DNA of 7,518 nucleotides from JAYQUR01 sp038133505 (GCA_038133505.1 JAYPTI010000151.1:1-7518), one strand, 5' to 3'; shown: positions 1-5,903, counted from the first letter of the stretch. Made by a program: numbers and translations. Notes: generated by a model from the letters alone, not told the origin.

Positions 1-23
1 GTTCCGGCCTTCGCCCGCTTCGC

Positions 24-90
24 GGCCTCAGCCCCCTCCCGGCCACCCAACGCCAGTATCCTCATGGGTGGCCGGGAGGGGGAGAGGGCC
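24..90. repeat. Long GC-rich inverted repeat (hairpin element)
   Basis: The arms CCCCCTCCCGGCCACCCA (32-49) and its exact reverse complement (65-82) form a perfect 18-bp inverted repeat around a 15-nt loop (50-64). Beyond a small internal mismatch, 24-27 (GGCC) can pair with 87-90, so the hairpin can span 24-90. No T-run follows on either strand, so it is not a classic intrinsic terminator by itself. It lies past the carD terminator, next to whatever gene sits left of the window. The composition and shape resemble dispersed palindromic intergenic repeats of alphaproteobacteria, but copy number cannot be seen from one window. A transcription barrier shared with a convergent gene to the left is the main alternative. 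Confidence 0.7.
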
Positions 91-113
91 GGCGCCGTCA
101 TCAAACACGCTTC

Positions 114-143
114 AAAAAAGAAAACGGCCCGCAGAGCGGGCCG
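114..143 (-). terminator. Rho-independent terminator of carD
   Basis: Read leftward, CGGCCCGC (143-136) and GCGGGCCG (132-125) form a perfect 8-bp GC stem with a 3-nt loop. A T-rich tract follows at 124-114 (TTTTCTTTTTT). It lies about 30 bp past the carD stop codon, in the right orientation to end that transcript. Confidence 0.93.
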
Positions 144-173
144 CTTCCGGTTCGATACGAACTGCCGTCGAAG

Positions 174-1079
174 TCAGCCGCCGAGAACGGTTTCCAGCTT
201 GGCGGTCGCCGCGTCGACGTCGAGCTTCTCGACCAGCGCGAACTCGTTGACCAGGCGCTCGAGCGCCGCCTCGTACATCTGCCGTTCGCTGTAGGACTGG
301 TCGGGCTGGCCGGCGGAGCGGTAGAGGTCGCGCACCACTTCGGCGATCGCAACGGGGTCGCCGCTGTTGATCTTCGCCTCGTATTCCTGGGCGCGGCGGC
401 TCCACATCGTGCGCTTGGCGCGGGCGCGGCCCTTCAGCGTGGTCAGGACGTTCTGCATCTTGTCCTTGCTGCTGATCTTGCGCAGACCCGAATCCACGAC
501 CTTCTCGACCGGGACGCGGAGCGTCATCTTCTCGGAATCGAAGGAAATCACGAAGAGATGCAGGTTGAACCCGGCAACCTCCTGCTTTTCGATCCCGACC
601 ACCTTGCCGACGCCGTGCGTCGGATAGACCACGTAGTCGCCCTTGCCGAACGGAAGCTTCTTGGGCTTCTTCGGCGCCGGCGCAGCCTTGGCCACGGGTT
701 TGGCGGGCGCCGGAGCGGCCGGCGCTTTCGCGGCAGGTTTCGCCGCGGGCTTTGCGGCGGCCTTCGGGACCGGCTTTGCGACAGGCTTCTTCGCAGCGGT
801 TTTGGCGGCGGGCTTGGCCGCCGGCTTCGCGGCAGGTTTCTTCGCTGCCGGCTTCTTCGCCGCGGGTTTCTTCGCGGGCTTGGGGGCGGTCTTGGGGGCC
901 GCCTTTTTCGCCGCAGGTTTCGCAGCGGCCTTGGGCGCAGCCTTCTTCGCCGCCGGCTTCGCCCGCGTCGACGCCGTCTTCGCCTTGGCGGCGCGCGCAG
1001 CCGTCGCGGCGGGCCTCTTAGCGGGCTTTCGGGCTGCCGTTTTCGTCTTGGTCGTTGTCTTGGTCTTTGCCTGAGCCAT
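174..1079 (-). CDS. carD: CarD/CdnL-family RNA polymerase-binding regulator with long Ala/Lys/Pro N-terminal tail
   Basis: The product (301 aa from this start) is a CarD-family transcription factor, which binds the RNA polymerase beta subunit and stabilises the open promoter complex. Residues 1-141 are low-complexity Ala, Lys, Pro and Thr with many KPAAK and AAKPA repeats, like the tail of histone H1. The Tudor-like polymerase-interaction domain begins near residue 142 (LPFGKGDYVVYPTHGVGKV) and runs to about 200. The helical DNA-binding part follows to 301. W226, in the segment MWSRRAQEYE, aligns with the Trp that mycobacterial CarD wedges into the upstream edge of the -10 region. Many CarD proteins are about 160-170 aa, so the tail accounts for the extra length. 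Two ATGs are adjacent (1082 and 1079) behind GAGAGAG at 1084-1090; I chose the second because of spacing. A TTG in frame at 1151 lacks a ribosome site and adds 24 atypical residues. The tail probably adds nonspecific DNA or RNA affinity, which is inference. Confidence 0.92.
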   Translation of the reverse strand: MAQAKTKTTTKTKTAARKPAKRPAATAARAAKAKTASTRAKPAAKKAAPKAAAKPAAKKAAPKTAPKPAKKPAAKKPAAKKPAAKPAAKPAAKTAAKKPVAKPVPKAAAKPAAKPAAKAPAAPAPAKPVAKAAPAPKKPKKLPFGKGDYVVYPTHGVGKVVGIEKQEVAGFNLHLFVISFDSEKMTLRVPVEKVVDSGLRKISSKDKMQNVLTTLKGRARAKRTMWSRRAQEYEAKINSGDPVAIAEVVRDLYRSAGQPDQSYSERQMYEAALERLVNEFALVEKLDVDAATAKLETVLGG

Positions 1080-1082
1080 CAT

Positions 1083-1255
1083 TCTCTCTCGATTCACGTC
1101 GCCAATCGCACCGGGAACGGCAGAAGGACTCACATAATCCGGGATACGCAAACGCAGGCGCCGACTGCCATCGGCTACAGCCCGGAATATTCGTTTTTGA
1201 GCCGCCTGTCCGTCCCGCTATACAGGCAGGCAGAGAGACTACCACAAAAATTCAA
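1083..1255 (-). promoter_or_regulatory. carD leader with candidate promoter elements
   Basis: No gene is visible between the carD start and the fdxA stop. Read leftward, an AT-rich stretch near 1243-1262 precedes a TATAGC at 1222-1217. A poor -35 candidate (TTGTGG, 1247-1242) lies 19 bp upstream of it, and a TTGAAT occurs at 1255-1250. If TATAGC is the -10, the untranslated leader would be about 130 nt. GCCTGT (1204-1209) and ACAGGC (1222-1227) form an inverted repeat flanking this -10, a possible operator. The elements match consensus weakly, so this is tentative. Confidence 0.3.
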
Positions 1256-1276
1256 TAAATAACAGCGTTTTAGATA

Positions 1277-1290
1277 GGCCGGCGCCGGCC
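1277..1290. repeat. 14-bp perfect GC palindrome between carD and fdxA
   Basis: GGCCGGCGCCGGCC is a perfect palindrome. It sits between AGGCC (1276-1280) and GGCCT (1292-1296), so the RNA can also fold as a slightly larger bulged hairpin. It lies about 30 bp past the fdxA terminator and has no T-run, so it may be a back-up stop, a protein site, or only a product of GC-rich composition. Confidence 0.4.
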
Positions 1291-1320
1291 GGGCCTCAAA
1301 TCGAGGGCAGCGATGCACAG

Positions 1321-1354
1321 AAAAACGGCGCGAACCCTAGCGGGCCGCGCCGTT
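1321..1354 (-). terminator. Rho-independent terminator of fdxA
   Basis: Read leftward, AACGGCGCG (1354-1346) pairs with CGCGCCGTT (1332-1324) in a perfect 9-bp stem. The 13-nt loop can itself form a short CCC/GGG helix. The stem ends in a run of T (1325-1321). It lies 40 bp past the fdxA stop. It separates fdxA from carD, so carD needs its own promoter. Confidence 0.92.
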
Positions 1355-1367
1355 CCTCGATCTCTGC

Positions 1368-1383
1368 CGGGCGCGAACGCCCG
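1368..1383 (-). repeat. Small hairpin just after the fdxA stop codon
   Basis: CGGGCG (1368-1373) and CGCCCG (1378-1383) form a perfect 6-bp stem. In the leftward transcript the loop reads UUCG, although the closing pair is G-C rather than the extra-stable C-G. It lies between the fdxA stop and the terminator, and could shield the 3' end of the mRNA. Confidence 0.5.
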
Positions 1384-1394
1384 AAGTCTGTAGG

Positions 1395-1733
1395 TCAGCT
1401 ACCCTGACCCGGATTCTCGCTGAAGTGCTCTTCGAACTTGTTGGCGACATCCCGCCAATCGTCCGAATCCGCGGGCGGATCGCCCTTCTTGGTGATGTTC
1501 GGCCAGGTTTCGGCGTACTTGCGGTTCACCTCGATATATTTCTCGGACACATCGTCGGTATCCGGATGAATGGCCTCGACCGGGCATTCAGGCTCGCAAA
1601 CGCCGCAATCGATGCATTCGTCGGGATGGATCACGAGCATGTTCTCGCCCTCGTAGAAGCAGTCCACCGGGCAGACTTCCACGCAATCCATAAACTTGCA
1701 CTTGATGCATGCGTCATTGACGACGTACGTCAT
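1395..1733 (-). CDS. fdxA: Seven-iron ferredoxin FdxA ([3Fe-4S] plus [4Fe-4S])
   Basis: This encodes a 112-aa soluble low-potential electron carrier of the Azotobacter FdI type. Nine Cys lie at 9, 12, 17, 21, 25, 40, 43, 46 and 50, matching the FdI pattern with the initiator Met counted. By homology, C9, C17 and C50 hold the [3Fe-4S] cluster and C21, C40, C43 and C46 the [4Fe-4S] cluster; C12 and C25 would be free. The conserved segments YEGENMLVIHPDECIDCGVC and CPVEAI are present. The C-terminal half (KYAETWPNITKKGDPP) is also typical of the family. I chose the second ATG because GGAG (1743-1740) is 6 nt upstream of it and touches the first ATG (1739) directly; the family also begins MTYVV. 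The gene stands alone with its own terminator. Its redox partner is not visible. Confidence 0.96.
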   Translation of the reverse strand: MTYVVNDACIKCKFMDCVEVCPVDCFYEGENMLVIHPDECIDCGVCEPECPVEAIHPDTDDVSEKYIEVNRKYAETWPNITKKGDPPADSDDWRDVANKFEEHFSENPGQGS

Positions 1734-1754
1734 TCCCATCTCCGTCTGTATTAT

Positions 1755-1769
1755 CAGGCCGTCGGCCTG
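1755..1769. promoter_or_regulatory. Palindrome in the fdxA leader (possible operator)
   Basis: CAGGCCG and CGGCCTG form a perfect 7-bp dyad around a single central base, 22 bp upstream of the fdxA start. A sequence reading GATAAT on the minus strand lies right beside it, between the dyad and the ribosome site, but has no good -35 partner. The position suits a repressor site or an mRNA hairpin near the ribosome site. No regulator is identified. Confidence 0.35.
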
Positions 1770-1783
1770 TCTTGATTTACCCC

Positions 1784-1801
1784 CGCGGCGTTACCGCCGC
1801 G
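1784..1801. repeat. GC hairpin upstream of fdxA
   Basis: CGCGGCG (1784-1790) and CGCCGCG (1795-1801) form a perfect 7-bp stem with a 4-nt loop. It has no T-run on the leftward side. It may weakly terminate the terB transcript, which ends at 1900, or belong to the fdxA leader. Confidence 0.4.
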
Positions 1802-1814
1802 CTCTCGACCGTTC

Positions 1815-1865
1815 GGAAGCGGCTGCGGTCAACCTAGTATTTTTTAATAGCCCGACCAACAACTT
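1815..1865 (-). promoter_or_regulatory. Candidate fdxA promoter region
   Basis: Read leftward, the only AT-rich patch in this gap (about 1855-1836, with a run of six A) directly precedes TTGACC, a good -35 match, at 1833-1828. The hexamer 17 bp further on is GTCGAG, a poor -10. An alternative is TTGTTG with a TACTAG 17 bp downstream, inside the same patch. The A-rich stretch could act as an UP element. Identification is tentative. Confidence 0.3.
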
Positions 1866-1899
1866 TATGCGGGGCGAAACGGCCTATTTCGACGGGGAT

Positions 1900-2367
1900 T
1901 CAATCGAGCCCGAGACGCTTGCGGACGCGCGACCGCGCGATGCCGCTGTCGCGGTCGTCGACGTAGATCAGCCCCGCCACGCGGCGCATCAGCTGGGCTT
2001 CGTGCGCCTCGACGATCTCGTCGGCGTAGACCACTTCCCACAGCATTTCCATCAGGTGGACGCGCTCCTCGTAGGAGAAACCGTCCTTGATCGTCCGCGT
2101 GAACCGCAGGAGCTGGACCGAATCGTCGGCCTCGTGTTCGGCGGCTTCGATCAGCGCGGCCGATTCGGCGTGACCGAGCTCGAACCGGTGTTCGCACAGC
2201 CATTCGATGCGTTCGCGCTCGCGCGCGTCGAACTTCGCATCCGCCGTTGCCGCATGGACGAGCAGCACCGCCGCCGCGAGGTGGAACTCGTCGGGCGTAT
2301 GGCCGCCGTCAGTACCGGTCGACGCGGCGCTGCGGGTTTCGAAAAAGTTCAGGAACCTATCGAGCAT
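1900..2367 (-). CDS. TerB-like (tellurite-resistance TerB family) helical protein
   Basis: The product (155 aa) is a small acidic, mostly helical protein of the stand-alone TerB-like family (COG4103-type). Two acidic motifs typical of the fold are visible: ATADAKFDARERERI (about 40-54) and VVYADEIVEAHE (about 112-123). Together they would form a metal- or partner-binding face. The segment FTRTIKDGFSYEERVHLMEMLW (89-110) carries the central helices. There is no signal peptide or membrane segment, and no other ter gene is nearby, so tellurite resistance should not be assumed. The start is uncertain: ATG at 2367 gives MLDRFLNFF, a plausible family N-terminus, but has only a weak ACGGA in front. 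A GTG at 2382 would add five residues. It is divergent from the methyltransferase gene, with 56 bp between them. Confidence 0.8.
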   Translation of the reverse strand: MLDRFLNFFETRSAASTGTDGGHTPDEFHLAAAVLLVHAATADAKFDARERERIEWLCEHRFELGHAESAALIEAAEHEADDSVQLLRFTRTIKDGFSYEERVHLMEMLWEVVYADEIVEAHEAQLMRRVAGLIYVDDRDSGIARSRVRKRLGLD

Positions 2368-2423
2368 GTCCGTGGGTATCACACCGGATGGCGTCCCGGC
2401 AATTCGCAGTTTAGGTTGGGTTT

Positions 2424-3050
2424 ATGAACGAAAACTCAAGGAATATTCCGCCGGGCGCCCGCCATTATCCGGCAACGGCGCGAAATCGCGACGCCATCCA
2501 CGAGGTGCTGGCCGCGCGCCTGCCGCCGTCGGGCACGGTCCTCGAGATCGGCAGCGGCTCCGGCGAACATATCGTCTATCTGGCCCGCAGTTTCCCGAAC
2601 CTCGACTGGCAGCCGAGCGACCCGGATCCCATCTGCCTCGCCAGCATCCGCGCCTGGATGGAGGCGGAACCGGATCCTCTCGCCAACCTGCGCCCGCCGG
2701 TCGCGATCAACGCCTCGGACGTGATCCTGCCGCTCGACGCCGCCGATGCGATCCTCTGCATCAACGTCATTCACATCTCGCCGTGGGACGCGACCGAGGG
2801 GCTGATGCGCAATACCGCCGCGCTTCTTCCGGCCGGCGGCTTCCTCTATCTCTACGGCCCGTTCGCCATCGACGGCGGCTTCGAGGCGCCGTCGAACGAA
2901 GCGTTCGACCGCCAGCTCCGCGCCCAGAACGAGACCTGGGGCATCCGCGACCTTGCCGACGTGACGGCGGAAGCGGAGAAGAACGGGCTCCGCCTCGACG
3001 GCACGGTCGAAATGCCGTCGAACAATCTCAGTGTGATATTCCGGAAATAA
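2424..3050 (+). CDS. DUF938-family SAM-dependent methyltransferase
   Basis: This 208-aa protein belongs to the DUF938 (UPF0585) class I methyltransferases, relatives of vertebrate METTL26. The SAM-binding motif I is VLEIGSGSGEH (39-49). DWQPSDPD (61-68) follows at the usual place of the acidic residue that contacts SAM ribose. INVIHISPW (113-121) is the motif IV region, and LYLYGPF (141-147) the following strand. The C-terminal signatures NETWGIRD (169-176) and EMPSNNLSVIFRK (196-208) are typical of the family, and the length is full. The substrate is unknown. An AGG lies 8 nt before the ATG. Its promoter must lie in the 56-bp divergent spacer or inside the TerB-like gene; I see no clear one. 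The gene is convergent with the S4 gene, with 19 bp between the stop codons. Confidence 0.93.
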   Translation: MNENSRNIPPGARHYPATARNRDAIHEVLAARLPPSGTVLEIGSGSGEHIVYLARSFPNLDWQPSDPDPICLASIRAWMEAEPDPLANLRPPVAINASDVILPLDAADAILCINVIHISPWDATEGLMRNTAALLPAGGFLYLYGPFAIDGGFEAPSNEAFDRQLRAQNETWGIRDLADVTAEAEKNGLRLDGTVEMPSNNLSVIFRK

Positions 3051-3080
3051 AGCGGCCGGTGCGGCGGAATCAGATTTCCG
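3042..3080. terminator. Weak inverted repeat between convergent stop codons
   Basis: CGGAAAT (3042-3048) and ATTTCCG (3074-3080) form a 7-bp stem around a 25-nt GC-rich interior. It spans both convergent stop codons. The arms overlap the ends of both genes and no clear T-run follows, so a bidirectional terminator role is only possible. Confidence 0.25.
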
Positions 3081-3345
3081 TATAGAGCCCCTGCGCCTCG
3101 GTCGCCGGGCCGCGCCGCGTGCCGAGCGCCTCGATGCGCACCACCCGGATGTCGCGCGCCTTGGGAAAGGTGAGAACGTCGCCCACGCGCACGATGTAAT
3201 GGGCCTTGCGGACGACGTCGCCGTCGACGCGGATCTTGCCGTCGGCGACCATCCGGCTCGCCAGGCTGCGGCTCTTGAAGAAGCGGGCGTGCCACAGCCA
3301 CTTGTCGAGGCGGATGCCCTCTCCGGCCGACGCAACGTCGTTCAA
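3070..3345 (-). CDS. Small S4-domain RNA-binding protein (Hsp15/HslR-like), TTG start
   Basis: The S4 fold fills residues 11 to about 70, opening with RLDKWLWHARFFKSRSLA (12-29), the hallmark of the Hsp15/HslR group. HslR in E. coli binds 50S subunits that carry stalled nascent chains and promotes recycling. The end, TRRGPATEAQGLY (76-88), matches the region of HslR just before its basic C-terminal extension. That extension is absent here, giving 91 aa against about 133 in E. coli. No ATG or GTG is usable in frame upstream of the S4 domain. TTG at 3345 overlaps the helicase stop as TTGA, with a weak GAAG upstream, which suggests translational coupling. The open frame continues upstream to 3807, but that part lies wholly inside the helicase gene and looks like a shadow. 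Function by homology is RNA or ribosome binding; the exact role is inferred. Confidence 0.88.
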   Translation of the reverse strand: MNDVASAGEGIRLDKWLWHARFFKSRSLASRMVADGKIRVDGDVVRKAHYIVRVGDVLTFPKARDIRVVRIEALGTRRGPATEAQGLYTEI

Positions 3346-5864
3346 GACAGCTTCAGTTCGCGGAGCTTGGCGAAGGGCGAGTTCTCGTCGATCTCGACTT
3401 TCTTGCGGCCGCTCTGCGCCTGCTTGCGCTTTTCGGTCTTCTTGCGCGGCGGCCGCGCCGGCTTGGGACGGCCGCCCCATTTCCACGTCAGCGCGCCTTC
3501 CTCGCCCTCCTCCGCGACGTAGCCGAGCGCCTCGAAGACGGGCCGGGCGTCCTCCATCGACAGGCCGAGCAGATTCAGCTGGGTCGCGCCGATCTCGAGC
3601 GCGCCGGCCCGCGACTGGCGCTGCAGGTCCACGGCGATGCGGTCGAGCACGTCGACGCGGATCGCGCGGCCGCCGAGCTTGGCGTAGCCGCAGCAATCGA
3701 GGAACGACGCCGGCAGGCTGTCGTCCGCGGGCACCGTGACCAGGCCTGCGCCGGGCGGCGCGATGGGCTCGCGCTCGGCATGGAGCGCCCACAGAAGCGC
3801 GCGCCACCCGACCGCCTTAGGCTTCACCGCGGACGGCACGAACAGCGTCTCGGGGCCGATGCGCACGCCGCAGGCCCGGAGCGCCGTGCGGTCTTCCTTC
3901 GAGAGCCCGCGCACCTCGTTGGCGACGTGCTTGCGCGGCAGCGACCCCAGACCTTCGACGACGCGGTAAGCGATCCCGCGCGCGACGCCGCCGAGTTCGG
4001 CGTTGCGCAGCGTCATGATACGTTCGAGCGCTTCGGTCAGTTGCGCGCTCACCCAGTCGACCAGGCGGCGGCGGATCCGTTCGCGCTGCTCGGCCGTCAG
4101 GTAGTCGCTGGCCGAAACGGTCACGGCGGGCGAGACGATGTCCGGACCCTTGGCGAGCCGCGCGATGAAGGCGCCCTGCCAGGCGATCGCACCGCCCGCG
4201 TCGCGCGAGAACGCCGCGTCGGGCGCGCCGCACAAGGCATCGACCCGTGCGTCGATCTCGCTGCGGAGCGCCTTGTTCGCCGCGGCCATCAGCGCGCGCC
4301 TTCCCTCGGCGGCGGAATCCGGATCGGGCGTGAAGCGAAAGCCCTCGATATGGCCGACGAATTCGCCTTCGACTGTAACGTCGCCGTCGGCGCCGACCGC
4401 GGCCATCAGGTCGTCGCGGTCCTTCATGCGGGTGAGCGCCGCGGCGCGGCGGTCGACGAACCGCTGGGTGAGGCTGTTATGCAGGGCATCGGATAGCTTG
4501 TCCTCCAGCTCCCGGGTACGCGCCTGCCAGGTATCGGCGTCGGCGAGCCAGTCGGGGCGATGGGAAATATAGGTCCAAGTGCGGATATGCGCGATACGCG
4601 CCATCAGCGTGTCGATATCGCCGTCGACGCGGTCGAGCTGGGCGATCTGGTTCGCCACCCAGTCGGTCGGCAGCGCATGGCTCTCCGTCAGATAGCGGAA
4701 GATACGGGACAGTAGGCCCGCATGCACGTCGGCCATGGTCTTGCGGAAGTCGGGAATCTGGCAAACGTCCCACAACAGCCGGACGACGTCGGGCGTCTTC
4801 GCGCGATCGGCGATGTCGGAATCGCGCATCAGGTGACCGAGTGCGATCTTGTCATCGGCGTCGCGCGCGCGCATCAGCTCCGCCCGCGGCGGCGGGGCGT
4901 CGAGCGACTTCAGGAGACCGAGGCCGGAGCGGTAGTCGAGGTCGGCATTGCGCCAGTAGACGCCGGTCAGCGCCTCGAAGGCGTGCTCCTCGATGGCGGT
5001 GACCACGTCCTCGTCGAAGGCGCCTATCTCGGCGATGGGCCCGAATGTGCCGTCCGACAGGTGACGCCCGGCACGGCCCGCGATCTGCGCGATTTCGGGG
5101 GTGGTGAGCTTGCGGTAGTTGCGGCCGTCGAACTTCCGAAGCCCCGCGAACGCGACATGGTCGATGTTCATGTTGAGGCCCATGCCGATGGCGTCGGTCG
5201 CGACGAGGTAGTCAACGTCGCCGCCCTGATAGAGCTCGACTTGGGCGTTGCGCGTGCGCGGGCTGAGCGCGCCGAGCACGACCGCCGTGCCGCCGCGCTG
5301 ACGGCGCATCAGCTCTGCGATGGCGTAGACCTCGTTGATCGAGAACGCCACGACCGCGCTGCGGCGCGGCAGCCGCGTGATCTTGCGCGGGCCGATATAG
5401 GAGAGCTTCGACAGGCGCGGGCGGCTGACGAACTCGGTGCCGGGCACCAGCAGTTCTATCAGCGGCCGGATCGTGTCGGCGCCGAGGAACATGGTCTCTT
5501 CCGTGCCGCGCGCCCTGAGCAGCCGGTCGGTGAAGATGTGCCCGCGCTCCGGGTCGGCGCACATCTGGATCTCGTCGACGGCGAGGAACTCGACCTCGCG
5601 GTCGAGCGGCATCGATTCGACGGTGCAGATGAAATACTCGGCGCGCGGCGGGATGATCTTTTCCTCGCCGGTCACCAGGGCGACGCGCGCGGCGCCCTTT
5701 TCGGCTACCACCCGGTCGTAGTTCTCGCGCGCGAGCAGGCGCAGCGGAAACCCGATCATGCCGGAGGCATGGCCGAGCATCCGGTCTATCGCGTAATGCG
5801 TCTTGCCGGTGTTGGTCGGGCCGAGGACGGCCGTGATACGCGCGCGGTAGTCGCCGCTGGACAT
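3342..5864 (-). CDS. Suv3-like superfamily 2 ATP-dependent RNA helicase
   Basis: This 840-aa protein resembles the mitochondrial degradosome helicase Suv3/SUPV3L1, which unwinds RNA for 3'-5' decay. Helicase motifs appear in order: Walker A GPTNTGKT (15-22), motif Ia LRLLARE (41-47), TGEE (65-68), motif II DEIQ (97-100), motif III around FLGAD (126-130), motif V TDAIGMGLN (223-231) and motif VI QIAGRAGRH (260-268). All key residues are present, so the ATPase should be active. The remaining 550 residues include the family's helical region and a Lys/Arg-rich tail (about 795-825) likely to bind RNA, ending SPFAKLRELKLS. The ATG has a poor ribosome site, but the next residues lead straight into the Walker motif, as in relatives. 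It is divergent from htpG across 106 bp and overlaps the S4 gene by 4 bp. A partner nuclease is not in the window. Annotators often call such proteins simply helicase-related. Confidence 0.94.
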   Translation of the reverse strand: MSSGDYRARITAVLGPTNTGKTHYAIDRMLGHASGMIGFPLRLLARENYDRVVAEKGAARVALVTGEEKIIPPRAEYFICTVESMPLDREVEFLAVDEIQMCADPERGHIFTDRLLRARGTEETMFLGADTIRPLIELLVPGTEFVSRPRLSKLSYIGPRKITRLPRRSAVVAFSINEVYAIAELMRRQRGGTAVVLGALSPRTRNAQVELYQGGDVDYLVATDAIGMGLNMNIDHVAFAGLRKFDGRNYRKLTTPEIAQIAGRAGRHLSDGTFGPIAEIGAFDEDVVTAIEEHAFEALTGVYWRNADLDYRSGLGLLKSLDAPPPRAELMRARDADDKIALGHLMRDSDIADRAKTPDVVRLLWDVCQIPDFRKTMADVHAGLLSRIFRYLTESHALPTDWVANQIAQLDRVDGDIDTLMARIAHIRTWTYISHRPDWLADADTWQARTRELEDKLSDALHNSLTQRFVDRRAAALTRMKDRDDLMAAVGADGDVTVEGEFVGHIEGFRFTPDPDSAAEGRRALMAAANKALRSEIDARVDALCGAPDAAFSRDAGGAIAWQGAFIARLAKGPDIVSPAVTVSASDYLTAEQRERIRRRLVDWVSAQLTEALERIMTLRNAELGGVARGIAYRVVEGLGSLPRKHVANEVRGLSKEDRTALRACGVRIGPETLFVPSAVKPKAVGWRALLWALHAEREPIAPPGAGLVTVPADDSLPASFLDCCGYAKLGGRAIRVDVLDRIAVDLQRQSRAGALEIGATQLNLLGLSMEDARPVFEALGYVAEEGEEGALTWKWGGRPKPARPPRKKTEKRKQAQSGRKKVEIDENSPFAKLRELKLS

Positions 5865-5903
5865 GGGGCCAGAATGGCGGCGCCCGGCACGGCTGGCAAG
5901 GGG

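Noticed and set aside
657..1079. A CRISPR or minisatellite array in the CarD tail region
   Set aside because: The repeats are degenerate, without spacers, keep the reading frame, and are explained by KPAAK-type coding repeats.
558..1262. Plus-strand frames over the CarD tail, rich in Gly/Arg/Leu or Gly/Phe/Ala
   Set aside because: These repetitive proteins are the reverse complement of the Ala/Lys/Pro repeat. The minus frame continues into a genuine CarD domain and has a ribosome site and terminator.
1425..1775. Plus-strand frame opposite fdxA
   Set aside because: FdxA on the other strand has all nine cysteines in the family pattern, a ribosome site and a terminator.
1900..2382. A tellurite-resistance operon
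   Set aside because: Only one TerB-like gene is present. No terC, terD, terE or terZ relatives adjoin it, so the name reflects fold similarity only.
2436..3335. 299-codon minus-strand frame covering the methyltransferase and S4 region
   Set aside because: It is antisense to a clear DUF938 methyltransferase and out of frame with the S4 domain. No conserved motif is visible.
3346..3807. Upstream part of the open frame containing the S4 domain, giving a 245-aa protein
   Set aside because: This stretch lies inside the helicase gene in another frame and its translation is Arg/Ala-rich without any domain. The TTG at the helicase stop is the better start.
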